Positions 12,443 through 23,100 of a stretch of DNA of 64,000 bases are shown one piece after another. The first letter of the stretch is position 1. Each line of letters starts with the position of its first letter. The position numbers and the translations under genes were made by a program. This DNA comes from Zingiber officinale (taxonomy: Eukaryota > Streptophyta > Magnoliopsida > Zingiberales > Zingiberaceae). Below the pieces are notes generated by a model, which worked only from the letters and a program-made list of their open reading frames with translations, ran no database searches and was not told the origin of the DNA. Location: NCBI RefSeq assembly GCF_018446385.1, contig NC_055988.1, positions 166,058,837-166,122,836 on the forward strand, written 5' to 3'.

Positions 12443-13959
12443 CATACAACTCAACACAAGAAATAAATACAAACATACAAGAGAAAACCTCCTTCTTGCT
12501 TGAACTCGTGTAGCTTGTAGATGCCCCTTGACCTTGGAAGTGCAACTGCACTTATCTCCAAGATGCTTCAAGAAGCGGCGACGAGTAGTCGTGAGCTCGA
12601 TGAAGAGAACGGGAGAAATTTTGCGCGTTTGAACCTCGCCAACGGTCTTTTCCTGTCACGATCTAGGGCTCCCAATCGATTGGCCCACGTCAGATCCACG
12701 CAATCCCAGACGTCCAAAGCTTGCATCCTACGCAACGATCATATTTCAATCGATTGTGGAGGTTTTGATCAATCGACTAACCGATTCAGAGCACCTCTGT
12801 GCTCTCGCAGATAAACCCTAAATCGATTAGCCAATTGATTCAAGTTGTCTCACAATCTCGGGAGAAAATAAATCTCAATCAATCGACCGATCGATTGGAG
12901 TACCTCAATCGATTGATTGATCAATTTGGCAGCACACTGTGCTCTTCTCGCGAGTGGCCTCAGGTAGCCCCAATCGATCAGCTGATCGATTGGGCTGCCC
13001 TTGCTTGTAAAGCTCTCCCAATCGATCAATTGATCGATTGGGCTCTGGTTCAATCGATCGATTGATCGATTGACTGCCCCTAACTTGATTAACTCAAATC
13101 TAGGGTCTTAAACCCAACATCCGATCGACCGTGACTTGTTGAGACTCGCTCATGCCTAGGATCTGGTCAACCTTGACCTGCTGGGACTTCGTTACCAAGT
13201 GTTCGGTCAATTTTTTGACCCACTTGGACTTTTCTAGCCATACCAAGTGTCCGATTAACCTTGACCCACTTAGACTTACCATCTCGTGCCAAGTGTCTGA
13301 TCCTCTATGACTCACTTGGACTTCCAAACACCAGGTGTCTGGTCATCCCGAACCCACCTGGATTTCCACATGCATGACTTTACTCACCAGGATTTTCTCA
13401 CTGCCTAGCTTAACTCACTAGGTCGTTCACCTGGCTTCACTCACCAGGATTTCTCATTTTCCTACCTTCACTCACTATGTCTTTTACCTAGCTTCACTCG
13501 TCAGGATTTTTCAACTGTCTAGCTTCATTCACTATGATTTTCCATCTGCTTGGGTTCACTCACCAAGGCTTTCCAACTGCGTAACTTCACTCATTAGGAC
13601 TTTCCATCTGCCTGACTTCACTCACCAGGATTTTCCGCACCAAGTGTCCGGTCAACACTGATCCACTTGGATTTTCATCCTCTGCCAACCTTCCCATTGG
13701 ACTTGCCCTTATCTAACTTCCAGTTAGGATTTTCCGGTCAAGTATTCGGTCAACCTTGACCTACTTGACTCTTCTTCACACTAAACTGGTCAAACATTGA
13801 CCAGAGGAGAATTGCTCCAACAATCTCCCTAAATGGACGATTGCACCTGCAATCTCCATATATTATCAAACATCAAAACTTAAACATCAAGATTCATACT
13901 TGAGCCAATTCAAGCTTAGTCAACCTGATCAACCTTAACCGAGGGAAATTGCACCAACA
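12443..13959 (-). mobile_element. LTR-derived block with palindromes and hairpin repeats, minus strand
   Basis: On the minus strand it starts TGTTGGTGCAATTTCCC at 13959 and runs to 12443, where a second LTR begins; its own 3' CA end is not found. It contains two 26-bp perfect palindromes (12969-12994, 13017-13042) built from the core atcgat, further atcgatt copies between 12670 and 13070, and at 13195-13769 six hairpin units with self-complementary arms. Repeats of the type cttcactcaccaggat fill 13370-13630. No gag or pol sequence is present, so it is a solo or truncated LTR of a long-LTR retrotransposon. Confidence 0.65.
13195..13769. repeat. Six dispersed hairpin units inside the LTR block
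   Basis: Arm pairs: 13195-13201/13221-13227 (ccaagtg/cacttgg), 13243-13249/13267-13273 (one mismatch), 13289-13295/13313-13319, 13331-13337/13355-13361 (ccaggtg/cacctgg), 13640-13646/13664-13670, and 13737-13744/13762-13769 (gtcaagta/tacttgac). Arm spacing is 17 to 19 nt, and several centres carry ggtc or gacc. The arms differ between units but stay complementary, so pairing appears to be kept. Confidence 0.75.
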
Positions 13960-13963
13960 TCTA

Positions 13964-14677
13964 AATGCTTTATATTGAAATACTTTTGAGGACTTCTAGG
14001 TACTCGATCTTCTTTCCATTCATTTAACTGATATCTTTGACCCCTATATGGTGCTAAAAAGCCTTCAAAGTTTGTGTAACCGACATCGATAAGGTAATAA
14101 TATCATATAAATTGAATAAATATATTAAAATAGATTGCAAACTCAACAAATAGTAAGATATTTAGGATATTTTGAAAAATTAATTAACACAGGCTTTTAA
14201 TCCATTTTTCCTAGTGATTGTATCTCGTAGTACTATACTATCTACTGTTGAATCTTCCCATCCAGACAACACATATATAAATTGCATATCTTGGGAACAA
14301 GCAGCAAGCACATTGGTAGTAATTTCATCTTTCTTGCTGATATCTATCTCTATCCTCTGTTGGTACTCTAACTTTAATGTGTGTCCCATCCAAAGCTCTC
14401 AACCAATTCTAAAAAGAACAACCAAAATAAAATAAGAAAAAAATATCCTAAATCCTAACTTTAAAAACAAATGTAATAATTACCTTAAATCATTTCCATC
14501 TCCAATCTGTTGAGTTTGCTGCAATTGACTTTGGATTTTCGAAAAACACATTTTGTAGACAAATAATGGTATTCAAAAATTAGAAAAAAATGCCTACTGA
14601 TTGTTTCACCAGACCTTTTGAATCAAAATTGTATAGTTTTATTCTTGACATGATGAGCTAGCAAATGTAACTGCTAT
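13964..14677 (-). pseudogene. HARBI1-type transposase, central catalytic fragment
   Basis: The minus strand reads, from about 14435 down to 14180, a recognisable central part of a plant HARBI1/PIF transposase: KDEITTNVLAACSQDMQFIYVL, then SGWEDSTVDSIVLRD. The VLRD aspartate is the usual second member of the DDE triad. Past the frameshift after NGLKACVN, weakly preserved APYRGQRYQLNEWKED-like coding continues to 13964. Further upstream (14440-14677) short pieces such as AHHVKN remain. It is truncated by an LTR at both ends, and frameshifts and stops make it a pseudogene. Confidence 0.82.
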
Positions 14678-15280
14678 TGTAAATACCCCGGGTGAGTTTT
14701 GATGTGATCAACTGAGTTAAGTTAGGCTCTACAGTTTTGAGTTCAACTTTGGATGGCTAGGAGGATCACCATTGTAGTGAGGATCAGATTAGAGTCCACG
14801 TTAGCAAAACTCCAGGCGCCCGGACTGGTTCCAAGCGCTCGGAAACTGATAAGCGGTTGATGAAGAGCCATTGTAGAGTAAATTGAGGCGACCAAGTCTA
14901 GGCACCCGGAGTTGCCACGTTAGCCAATGACTACACTCGACTAGTGAACTATAAATAGAGTACTGCTCCTCGAAGTTTACACAACACACTCATTCTTAAC
15001 TTCTGTGCTCTGTTTTTAGTGTTCTGCGCTTTAAACGCTTGTGAGAGACTACTTCGCCTACTTGGAAGGAGATCATTTTAGCGGAGATTTTTCATTACTT
15101 TCGATTAGCAACCTCTCTGGTTGCAAACCAAGTAATTCTTGCCTCTTCTTTATTTTGTTTATGTTATTATTGCTTTTAATTAACAGGTGTTGTGTCCTTG
15201 CTAAGTAAGTAGCAAGAGAAAGTTCTTATTTATTATTGCAGGCTATTCACCCCCTCTAACTGACCTCATTGGGACCTACA
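14678..15280 (+). mobile_element. Short copia-like solo LTR in the HARBI1 pseudogene
   Basis: About 603 bp from tgtaaataccccggg to gggacctaca, with TG...CA ends. A TATA box (tataaatag, about 14950-14958) and the late-LTR phrase ttcaccccctctaac are present. The wording ttttgatgtgatcaac matches the LTR at 11333-12442 in opposite orientation, so the two are relatives. The flanking five bases are gctat and tctac, which could be a mutated target duplication. The transposase reading resumes on both sides. Confidence 0.7.
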
Positions 15281-15570
15281 TCTACTTATTCATCTACCTC
15301 CATATATCTTGTTCCTTTATGACCCCCTTCACTTTCGAGCATACAACACGATTTTCAAAACTATGCCTATTCATTCTTAGTTGTGCTATGCAAGCAGTAT
15401 CACTCTCATATGATAAATTATATATCATCCTTCTCCTAGCAAAACGTCATTCACATATAGTCTTTTTAAGCAATACAATCTATTACGCCATTCCACTAAA
15501 ATACAACACATTTAAAAAAATCAATTCACTATATTCAACATCTCCAATCAAAGCATTAACACAATAACTA
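15281..15570 (-). pseudogene. HARBI1-type transposase, N-terminal fragment
   Basis: Minus-strand translation includes DTACIAQLRMN at about 15390-15420, followed by decayed sequence leading into a VDE-like stretch at the LTR border. CIxQLRM is a typical N-terminal motif of plant PIF/HARBI1 transposases. Together with 13964-14677 and 10940-11332 it makes up most of one transposase gene of ~1.2-1.4 kb before the LTR insertions. Confidence 0.7.
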
Positions 15571-15639
15571 GTTTATTTTTTCTCATTATATTACTTGCCT
15601 TTACATGTAGATCCACTACATTAATGGTATTCCTATTGT

Positions 15640-15790
15640 TGGCCCTACGAATATAGAGGGAGGTACATGTAGGTATACAGGCGTCAGACACATGGTGGGG
15701 TAAACCTCAGGTCGTCAGTTCCTGAGAATCGACCCTTGACTATTATGCTAGAGATATCATACGTCCACCGTCTGTATTACGCCTTAGGGC
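15640..15790 (-). mobile_element. Possible tRNA-derived SINE, minus strand
   Basis: On the minus strand, gggtcgattctc (about 15724-15736) fits a pol III B box and is preceded at tRNA-like distance by sequence that could be an A box. I found no convincing tail or target duplication, so the limits are approximate. Confidence 0.35.
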
Positions 15791-17216
15791 TATATTACTT
15801 GTTTTTAAATTAAGATGAGTCATGGTTACAAAATAAATAATTCTAATAAATGAAAAAGTTGAGCTCAACGAGATATTAATTTTGATAAAAAAACATATAA
15901 CAGGTTTTGAAAGTAACATATACTTAAAACTACACTAACAAAAAAAATACATGCATAGAAATCAAATTGAGAAAAATCAAAGTAAACTCCTCTAAAATGA
16001 AAATCGAATTGAGAAAACAAAGAAAACCCTATCATCTTACAAATCATTCATTATGTTGATCAACATAGGACAAAACTTAGAATATTACACATTGACAAAT
16101 ATAATATGAGAAAAACCCTAAACCCTAAATCCAAACAAAATTGGTTTTTAACTATCTCAAATGGTGCAAACCCTAGAATTGTGAATCTTACCAAAAATGC
16201 ATCACTGAAACCTAGGAATTAGGGTCTTCATACACCTAAACAAAAACATATCTTTATTTTCCAAATGATCCTCACAATGAAATTAGGTGAAGTTGATGTT
16301 TGTCTGTTGTTGATGGAGATGGTAGATTAAACTCTTGGCGAGGCTTCTAACGGGAAGCAAGCAGAGTGCCTGATGCTGATGGGATTGTGGTGTGTGCATC
16401 TGGACATAAGGCAGAGGCCTTTGATGAGGGAGGTGGTGTTGGCACTCAACTTCAAGGGCCTTGACTGAAAGAATGAAAATTAAAATTAAAAATATATTTG
16501 ACATTTAAATTTTAATTAAATATTAGACTTGAAATATAATTGGATTATATGTTGTTGGCATTATAATTCAAATTATAAAATTTTATTATCTTTTATAATT
16601 TAAATTACATTACATTATATCTTTAAAATTATACCAAATAAATAAAGTAATCAATCAAGAATGTTTATTTATTATACCGTTGCTAAAATTTAATATAATA
16701 TTTTATACTTTTGAAAATTGACCGTTTATTTCTTCAATTAATAACTTCTTAAACTTAGCCTTATTTAAATTAATATAAAAAATTAGTTTACCTTATTTTA
16801 TTTATAATTAAGCTTAAATTACTGAGATTGATACAGGACAAAAAAAAAAGATTAATGTAAAGAATTAAAGGATTTATAAACATGCGTTTTTAATATCATG
16901 AAATAATAATTCTAAATCATTAAAACCACACACAAATTATCCTCTAGAAAATATTTGGCTTACAAGACAATGATGCGATAGTTAAATCTTCTAATTAATA
17001 ATCAAGAAATTTAGGATTTTAATTTTGCTATGATATCATAGGAGATTTTTTCCACGGATAAAAAACAAGCTTAAGATGATGGTCATCTCGATGGGTATTA
17101 CAAAGAATTTTTTATAAAAAATAGATCTAAGAAGGTTAGTCATTTGGATCAATATCTATAAGTATTTTTTAATTTATCTGATTAATCAATTCAAAAAGTT
17201 GAATATATATATTACT

Positions 17217-17218
<2 letters not shown>

Positions 17219-17274
<56 letters not shown>
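17219..17274. repeat. AT dinucleotide microsatellite
   Basis: Uninterrupted AT repeat of about 28 units. Confidence 0.97.
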
Positions 17275-17277
<3 letters not shown>

Positions 17278-17360
17278 GCATTTGAATTATACATTATGTG
17301 AATTTTTTAAAACCTGTGAATTGCCATGAGTTATGGTAGGGACAAATTTTTTTTTTTAAC

Positions 17361-17520
17361 GAGAAACGCATGGCGGGGGCTCTTGGAATACTCATAACGA
17401 ACCGATTTATGAATTGTAGAAACGCATGGCGGGAACTCTTGGACTGACAACATGTCTATAACGAACAGATTTATCATTCTAGAAACGCATGGCGGAAACC
17501 CTTGGACTTGACAACATATC
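17361..17520 (+). repeat. Three-copy ~60-bp tandem repeat
   Basis: agaaacgcatggcgg recurs at about 17361, 17418 and 17481, each followed by ctcttgga or cccttgga and, in the first two copies, by cataacgaa or tataacgaa plus agatttat. No coding sense is seen. Confidence 0.8.
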
Positions 17521-18247
17521 TCTTCTTCAATGCAAACCCACCTATATTGCTAATCTTAAAGAAATTATTCAGTGGACTTGCATATCAAATTTATCGATAA
17601 AAATAAATCTAAAGCTATAAATAGTTCATTTTAAAGAAGATACGACTAGATCAATCTGCCCAATAAAACATTTATTTTTTGATCTCCAAATTCTTCCGGC
17701 GACGACGACGATGAATCTCGATTCAAGTTGGGTTTATAATTTTCATTGTCGATTTTTATTTTATGAATTTGCTATAAATTTCAAAAATAAAATCCTATGA
17801 GTTCGGATTAATACAATTCATGTTAAGAAACTCTATCAATTAGTAATTTCATTAAAAAAAACATTGGCGATAGTAGAAGCATAACATTTTACCAGTAAAC
17901 AATAGCTAGACAAATTGCATAAAAAAACTAGAAAGGCAGTGAGCTGACCACAAACAAGTAAACTCAATGCTCCTCTTGTAAAAAGATCATTTTGTAATTG
18001 TAAAAACAGATTAAAATAGTACGAAATTGGGAACCACAGCTTGGATCATCTGTTATCTCATGGTAAGAGATTAAGTCATGACAGCAGTTTACATAGAATG
18101 GTAGTTCAGGGGGATTTTACGATGGTAGGGTAGGGGGACAATAGCAAGAGGGCTATCATCCAGAGTAAACGTTTATAAAATCAAGAAGAACAAAAAACAA
18201 CTTGGATCTTAACTAATTTTAGATCTTTCTAACCTTATTTTAGCAAA

Positions 18248-20155
18248 TCAGCTTGCCTGGTCAAGATTTGGAACACCAGATGATTCGAGGAGGTTCAGCT
18301 TAGGCTGGTTACTCGCATTTGTGTCATCCATATGCTTAAAGGACTTCTGTTTCTCCGTGACATGCTGAGAAGGGAGCCTCTCGGGATGACCGCGAGTCTC
18401 ACTTGACTCGGACTCCACCTTCCTCTTTAGCTTTTTCTTCGCATCCTCAGGGTTCGTTCTCATGTCAACACCTCTAGTCTTGTCAGGATTTTTCGATACA
18501 GGTTGGATAGGATCGGTATAAGGTTGTGCCGAATCCACAAATGCGCTGGTTGAACTGACAACTTGATTGGGAACAAGCTTGGTGGGCGGGAGGTACTTCG
18601 CAGCTGAATCAGTGGCTGGAGGTGTCCTCTCTTGCACACTCCGTAATTGAGAAGCTGAGGCTGGATTAGACTCGTCTGCTCTCATTGCAGAAGCCAACTT
18701 TTTTCTTTTGATCCTCTCTTCGTCGCGAACCTGAGCAGAATGCGAAAGAATGTCAATTTTTAGGCACATGCTTAAAACAAAAAAAGTACAATAGGAACAG
18801 AAAGAGTAGGATTGAAATGATGCAAGCACAAACAATGCTATTTCTAATAATTTATTATATTACTGTCTAGTTATTAGATTTATATTGATTTCGAAACAGT
18901 CAGTGGGTGTAATCAAATGATCTATCTATAAACATGAATTTTCACAATGCATATCAAGGCAAAAAATATCCTCCTGCTCTTCAGCCGGTAAATTTAAGCA
19001 GGCAATTCTTGCCTATAAACTATTTATTACTTGCGCTCGGTTGTGGGCAAGAGTTTTTCATAATCTTAATCAAACTTCAGAAACTTCAATAACAAGGACA
19101 TTGATAATATTTACAAGCATATGTGTTCAACCGATATGTTTTCAATTATCATAGACATTACCACATGGCACTAACTACGCTGTGAATCGGCAGCTCTATT
19201 TGCTAGCAACTGCAGAACCTAAGAGAATCTTATGTATGGATCAAACAAAAACATCTTCATCCCTATGACCAGCATTTGGCAACGACAAAATGTATTGGAA
19301 GGATGCACTTTGATGTCCCTTAATCAGTGAACGAATTAAAAAATAATAGCTGAAGCCAGCTTTTCTATAACTGGATACTAATAGAATTGCAATAGGATGG
19401 TGTAATTCAGTTTATCTTGTCCGAGATGTGGACCAATAAAGTGGAATTAACCTGGTTAATCCAAATTAACAAATGTGATTCACCGAACATATGACTTCAT
19501 ACACAGCAGTACTTATTGAAGAATCAAAATTAGAAAGAAACAAATGAACTGAGCTTCAAGATAGATTCATTATTCTCAATTTATATTTATTTTCACTAAA
19601 ATTAATCATAAATTCCAGGCAAAGGGAATATCAGCTTCAGCGACTCTAAATCAATAAACAACTGCATATTACCAAATCTACTAACATTCTTTTTTTTTTA
19701 AAAAAAAAAAAAGGATTTACAAAGTAATAACACTTGGATACAAAGTGTTAAATGAAACATAATCATGCTCGTTAGAGAAAATAACATTCTAATAAATTAA
19801 GAAGAGCAATGATATGCTCAAGGAAAAAAAACTCAAGGAAAAGCTCAAGGATAGACACATAAAGTCATGGCCCACCATTTCACTTTTTGTGGGTCCCATC
19901 ATTTATGTGTCTATCCTTGAACTTTTCCTTGAGTTTTTTTCCTTGAGCATATCATTTTTCAATTAAGAAATGGTTCAGCTAATGAAAGAATTTGCAAAAG
20001 TAAGGTCACAGATAGGTGGAATATTAAGACCTTATGATGCCTGTAAAGTGCTCTTTTCCTTTCTTTGGATCTGTAAATGGCATCTTTAATGCCTACATTA
20101 TCCATGTAACCATTAGGCCACAATTCTGCAAGCTGGGATGCAGAACAAACATTTC

Positions 20156-20191
<36 letters not shown>

Positions 20192-23100
20192 TATCAAAGT
20201 CATCAAAGGTGAAACAAGATGACAAGGATATATGTAGAAATTTTATGCAATAATTAGCTCTTCCCTAGAATAAAGATGCACATAAAAATAACAATTAAAA
20301 ATAGCAACAAATATAGAGACTTCTAATAAGAAATATCAACAAGCCAGTAACTAATCAAGCGGTCATTGTAACCATTCAGTACTACCTCTAAATAAAGCTT
20401 CCTGCTTTGAGGGCCTTTGTCCTCGTCCATTCCCTGAAATGAATAATGTCAAAAACTATCAATTAACCCAACATCCAATACCTGACTTGGAGCTTGGAAT
20501 CCTAGTTGTGCAACCCAAGATCTGCAGCATGTACTGGTTCGAGTGTAAGGTCATGTGTGGGCCCAGATTGACATGGCAGAATGGGTCGGGTCAGGAAAGA
20601 CCTGTGACAACCCATACTGTTTGTATACTTGTAGGAACTTTGAACTCTCTGTCCAGTGAAATACCACACTGGCACAAAACTGAGACCCCGAACCTTGTGC
20701 AGACTAAAAATGGATTATTAGAGTATTCAACTTGCTCTGGATAATGTAACAATATGTTCATAATCTTACTAGCACAGGTTTTTAAAAAGTCCTCTAAAAC
20801 TGACACCGACAATATCTAATCTTAAAGTAGTCCCCTCAGAGTCAGACTATCTATTTCTGTCCTAGTATATTAGAGAAATTTTGTACCAAAACTTGTATCT
20901 CATCATAAAAAGAAACAAAACATCAGCAGCGATCAGTACCTCTACATACAAATCATAGAGTTCGCAGATCTTGTCTTCTAGTGCGGAATCCATACTGTAT
21001 TTTCCTTTCAGGGCTCTTTTTTCATCATTATTGATTTCCTTAAAGTCAATCGATGAGCCTTCTTGTTGCTCAGCCAACTGAAAGGCAAATGCAACATAAG
21101 AACTGAAAAGGCAATAGCTGAAATAAATTCATTGATAATATGACAAATTTCTCGCCTCACAGGTTGATGATAAAGTATGACAGGCAACAATAACAAGCCA
21201 CCAATCCCAACAATTTGGGGTTATGGATCTGTCCCACAATGAACTCTATGGAATAATAAAAAATGAAATGCAATCTCAGAAATTTGCATGCCCATCAATT
21301 AACTATTACCTGGGGCCTCAACTGAGAAACACGTGCTCTGACCATCTCATTAACCTCCCTTTTTATTTGCTGGAATCTATCGGCTTTCTGCTGTTTTGCT
21401 GAATTGCCTACCTCAACCATTGTTCTCATATTTTTCTAATAAAATGTTAGAAAGAAAAAGAATTAACATTACAGCACATATACCACAAAAAAATATCCAC
21501 CAATCAAAAAGAGAAAATGTATTAAAAAAAGACATTAACAAGAATTCATCCATAAAACTATTGATTTACAGAATAAATCTCTTCCCAACCAATAACAAAA
21601 TATTAAGATGGAAGCAGAATTGATTAGTTATTGAAGCACGAAATAGCTGCGATTACAATTTCTAGCCATGAGAAATTCATGTAGTAGTTTATTGCAACTG
21701 TGAGCCTTGATTTATTCATCATTTTGCATAGTCTTGGCTATCCATTATTTCAAATGTTAATCCATATCAGTCGGCACAGCCAAAATGTGTTGTTTCAACT
21801 GTTAACCCATACTGTTATTGTGTCAGCATGTGTATGTTAATGTGATGTACGTGTCGATATAGTTTTGATGTACCAATAAAGATAGGGTCTACCTTGTCCA
21901 GTATCATTTTGAATGACCAAGACAAGAGCACTCTTCTCATGACAACCTTTTATTTCATCAGCTAGTCATGAGGAAAAGATTAAACACTATAGAAAGAGGG
22001 GGAACAGAAGTAAAAAAAAAATCACCAATTGGAGAACCAACAACAATAATAATGAAGAGTGACATTTGAATCAAAGAGACTGGCATGCATCCATCTCATA
22101 TTGTGCATGCTCCAGTTCCAACTTTGTGAGTCCAGCTTAATCTCCCAATTCTAACTCCTGATGATTAATCGAGATATGATATCATAGGAGCATTACTTCA
22201 TCCAGGTCTTAGAAAATTAGAGTTGAATTCAATAGGATGCTACAAGAACCAAAGCTCAAATCTATATTCATTGTGGTATTTGTAAGGCATTGTCAGATAC
22301 TTGCTTAAATGCTTATCCCTTATTGCTCCAATTCACAATCTAATTGTTATTCATTAATATTTAGAGGCAAACAATTAAGAAGAAGTACATTACAAAATTA
22401 AAAGACGTTTGAGTTAATCTCAGCACACTTTGAAACATGCTGAAGCATGACATGATATTGAAACTACACTATTTCAGCTTATTTGATTGAAACTTCAGCA
22501 AAAAATGATACTTTACCTTTTGTAGTTATGACACAAGTACTGCAATTTAAAGCCATTATATTCAATTAATAAAAGGTATATCATTGGACTAGGGAAATAA
22601 TGTCATAACTATATCTAGTCAACATAGAGTGGCATAACTATATCATTAGACTAGGGAAATCATAAATCATATCTATGTTCAGTCAACAAAGAGCGGCATA
22701 ACTATTTTCTACTCCACTGAATTGGTTGGAGTGTCTACTAAGAATAATGAAAAGAGTGACGGGTGTCCACAATATTGGAACTATATTATTCTAGCAAAAG
22801 ATCGAAATTCTAGCATGGAATGTGTTATTAATAAGCTTATGGTTATCGCACAAGTACTGAAATTTGAAGTCATTATTTTAATTTAATAAAAGGTATCTCA
22901 GTACACTAGGTAAATAGTAAGTCATAGACTCATACTCCATCAACACAACAGAACTAATTTTCCGCTCCATTGAACTGGTTGAAGCATCAAGAAAAGTGAG
23001 AATAATGAGCACAGAAAATCCCAACAAATTTCAGGAGACACATTAAAAGAAATAATTAGAATCGCCAATTTATCATCACCCTATAGCATGTTGGTATAAT

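Larger units (their letters stand above)
15791..18247. other. AT-rich intergenic DNA with simple repeats
   Basis: No supported gene. It contains a short cctaaaccctaaat tract near 16115, a 56-bp AT dinucleotide run at 17219-17274, and three copies of a ~60-bp repeat at 17361-17520. The part just below 18248 is the likely 3' UTR of the ubinuclein gene. Confidence 0.55.

Noticed and set aside
12521-13327. Several open frames between 12521 and 13327
   Set aside because: They lie in LTR DNA and arise from atcgat and ggtcaac repeats; no domain.
16108-16130. Interstitial telomeric repeat (ccctaaaccctaaat)
   Set aside because: Only about two units; too short to claim.
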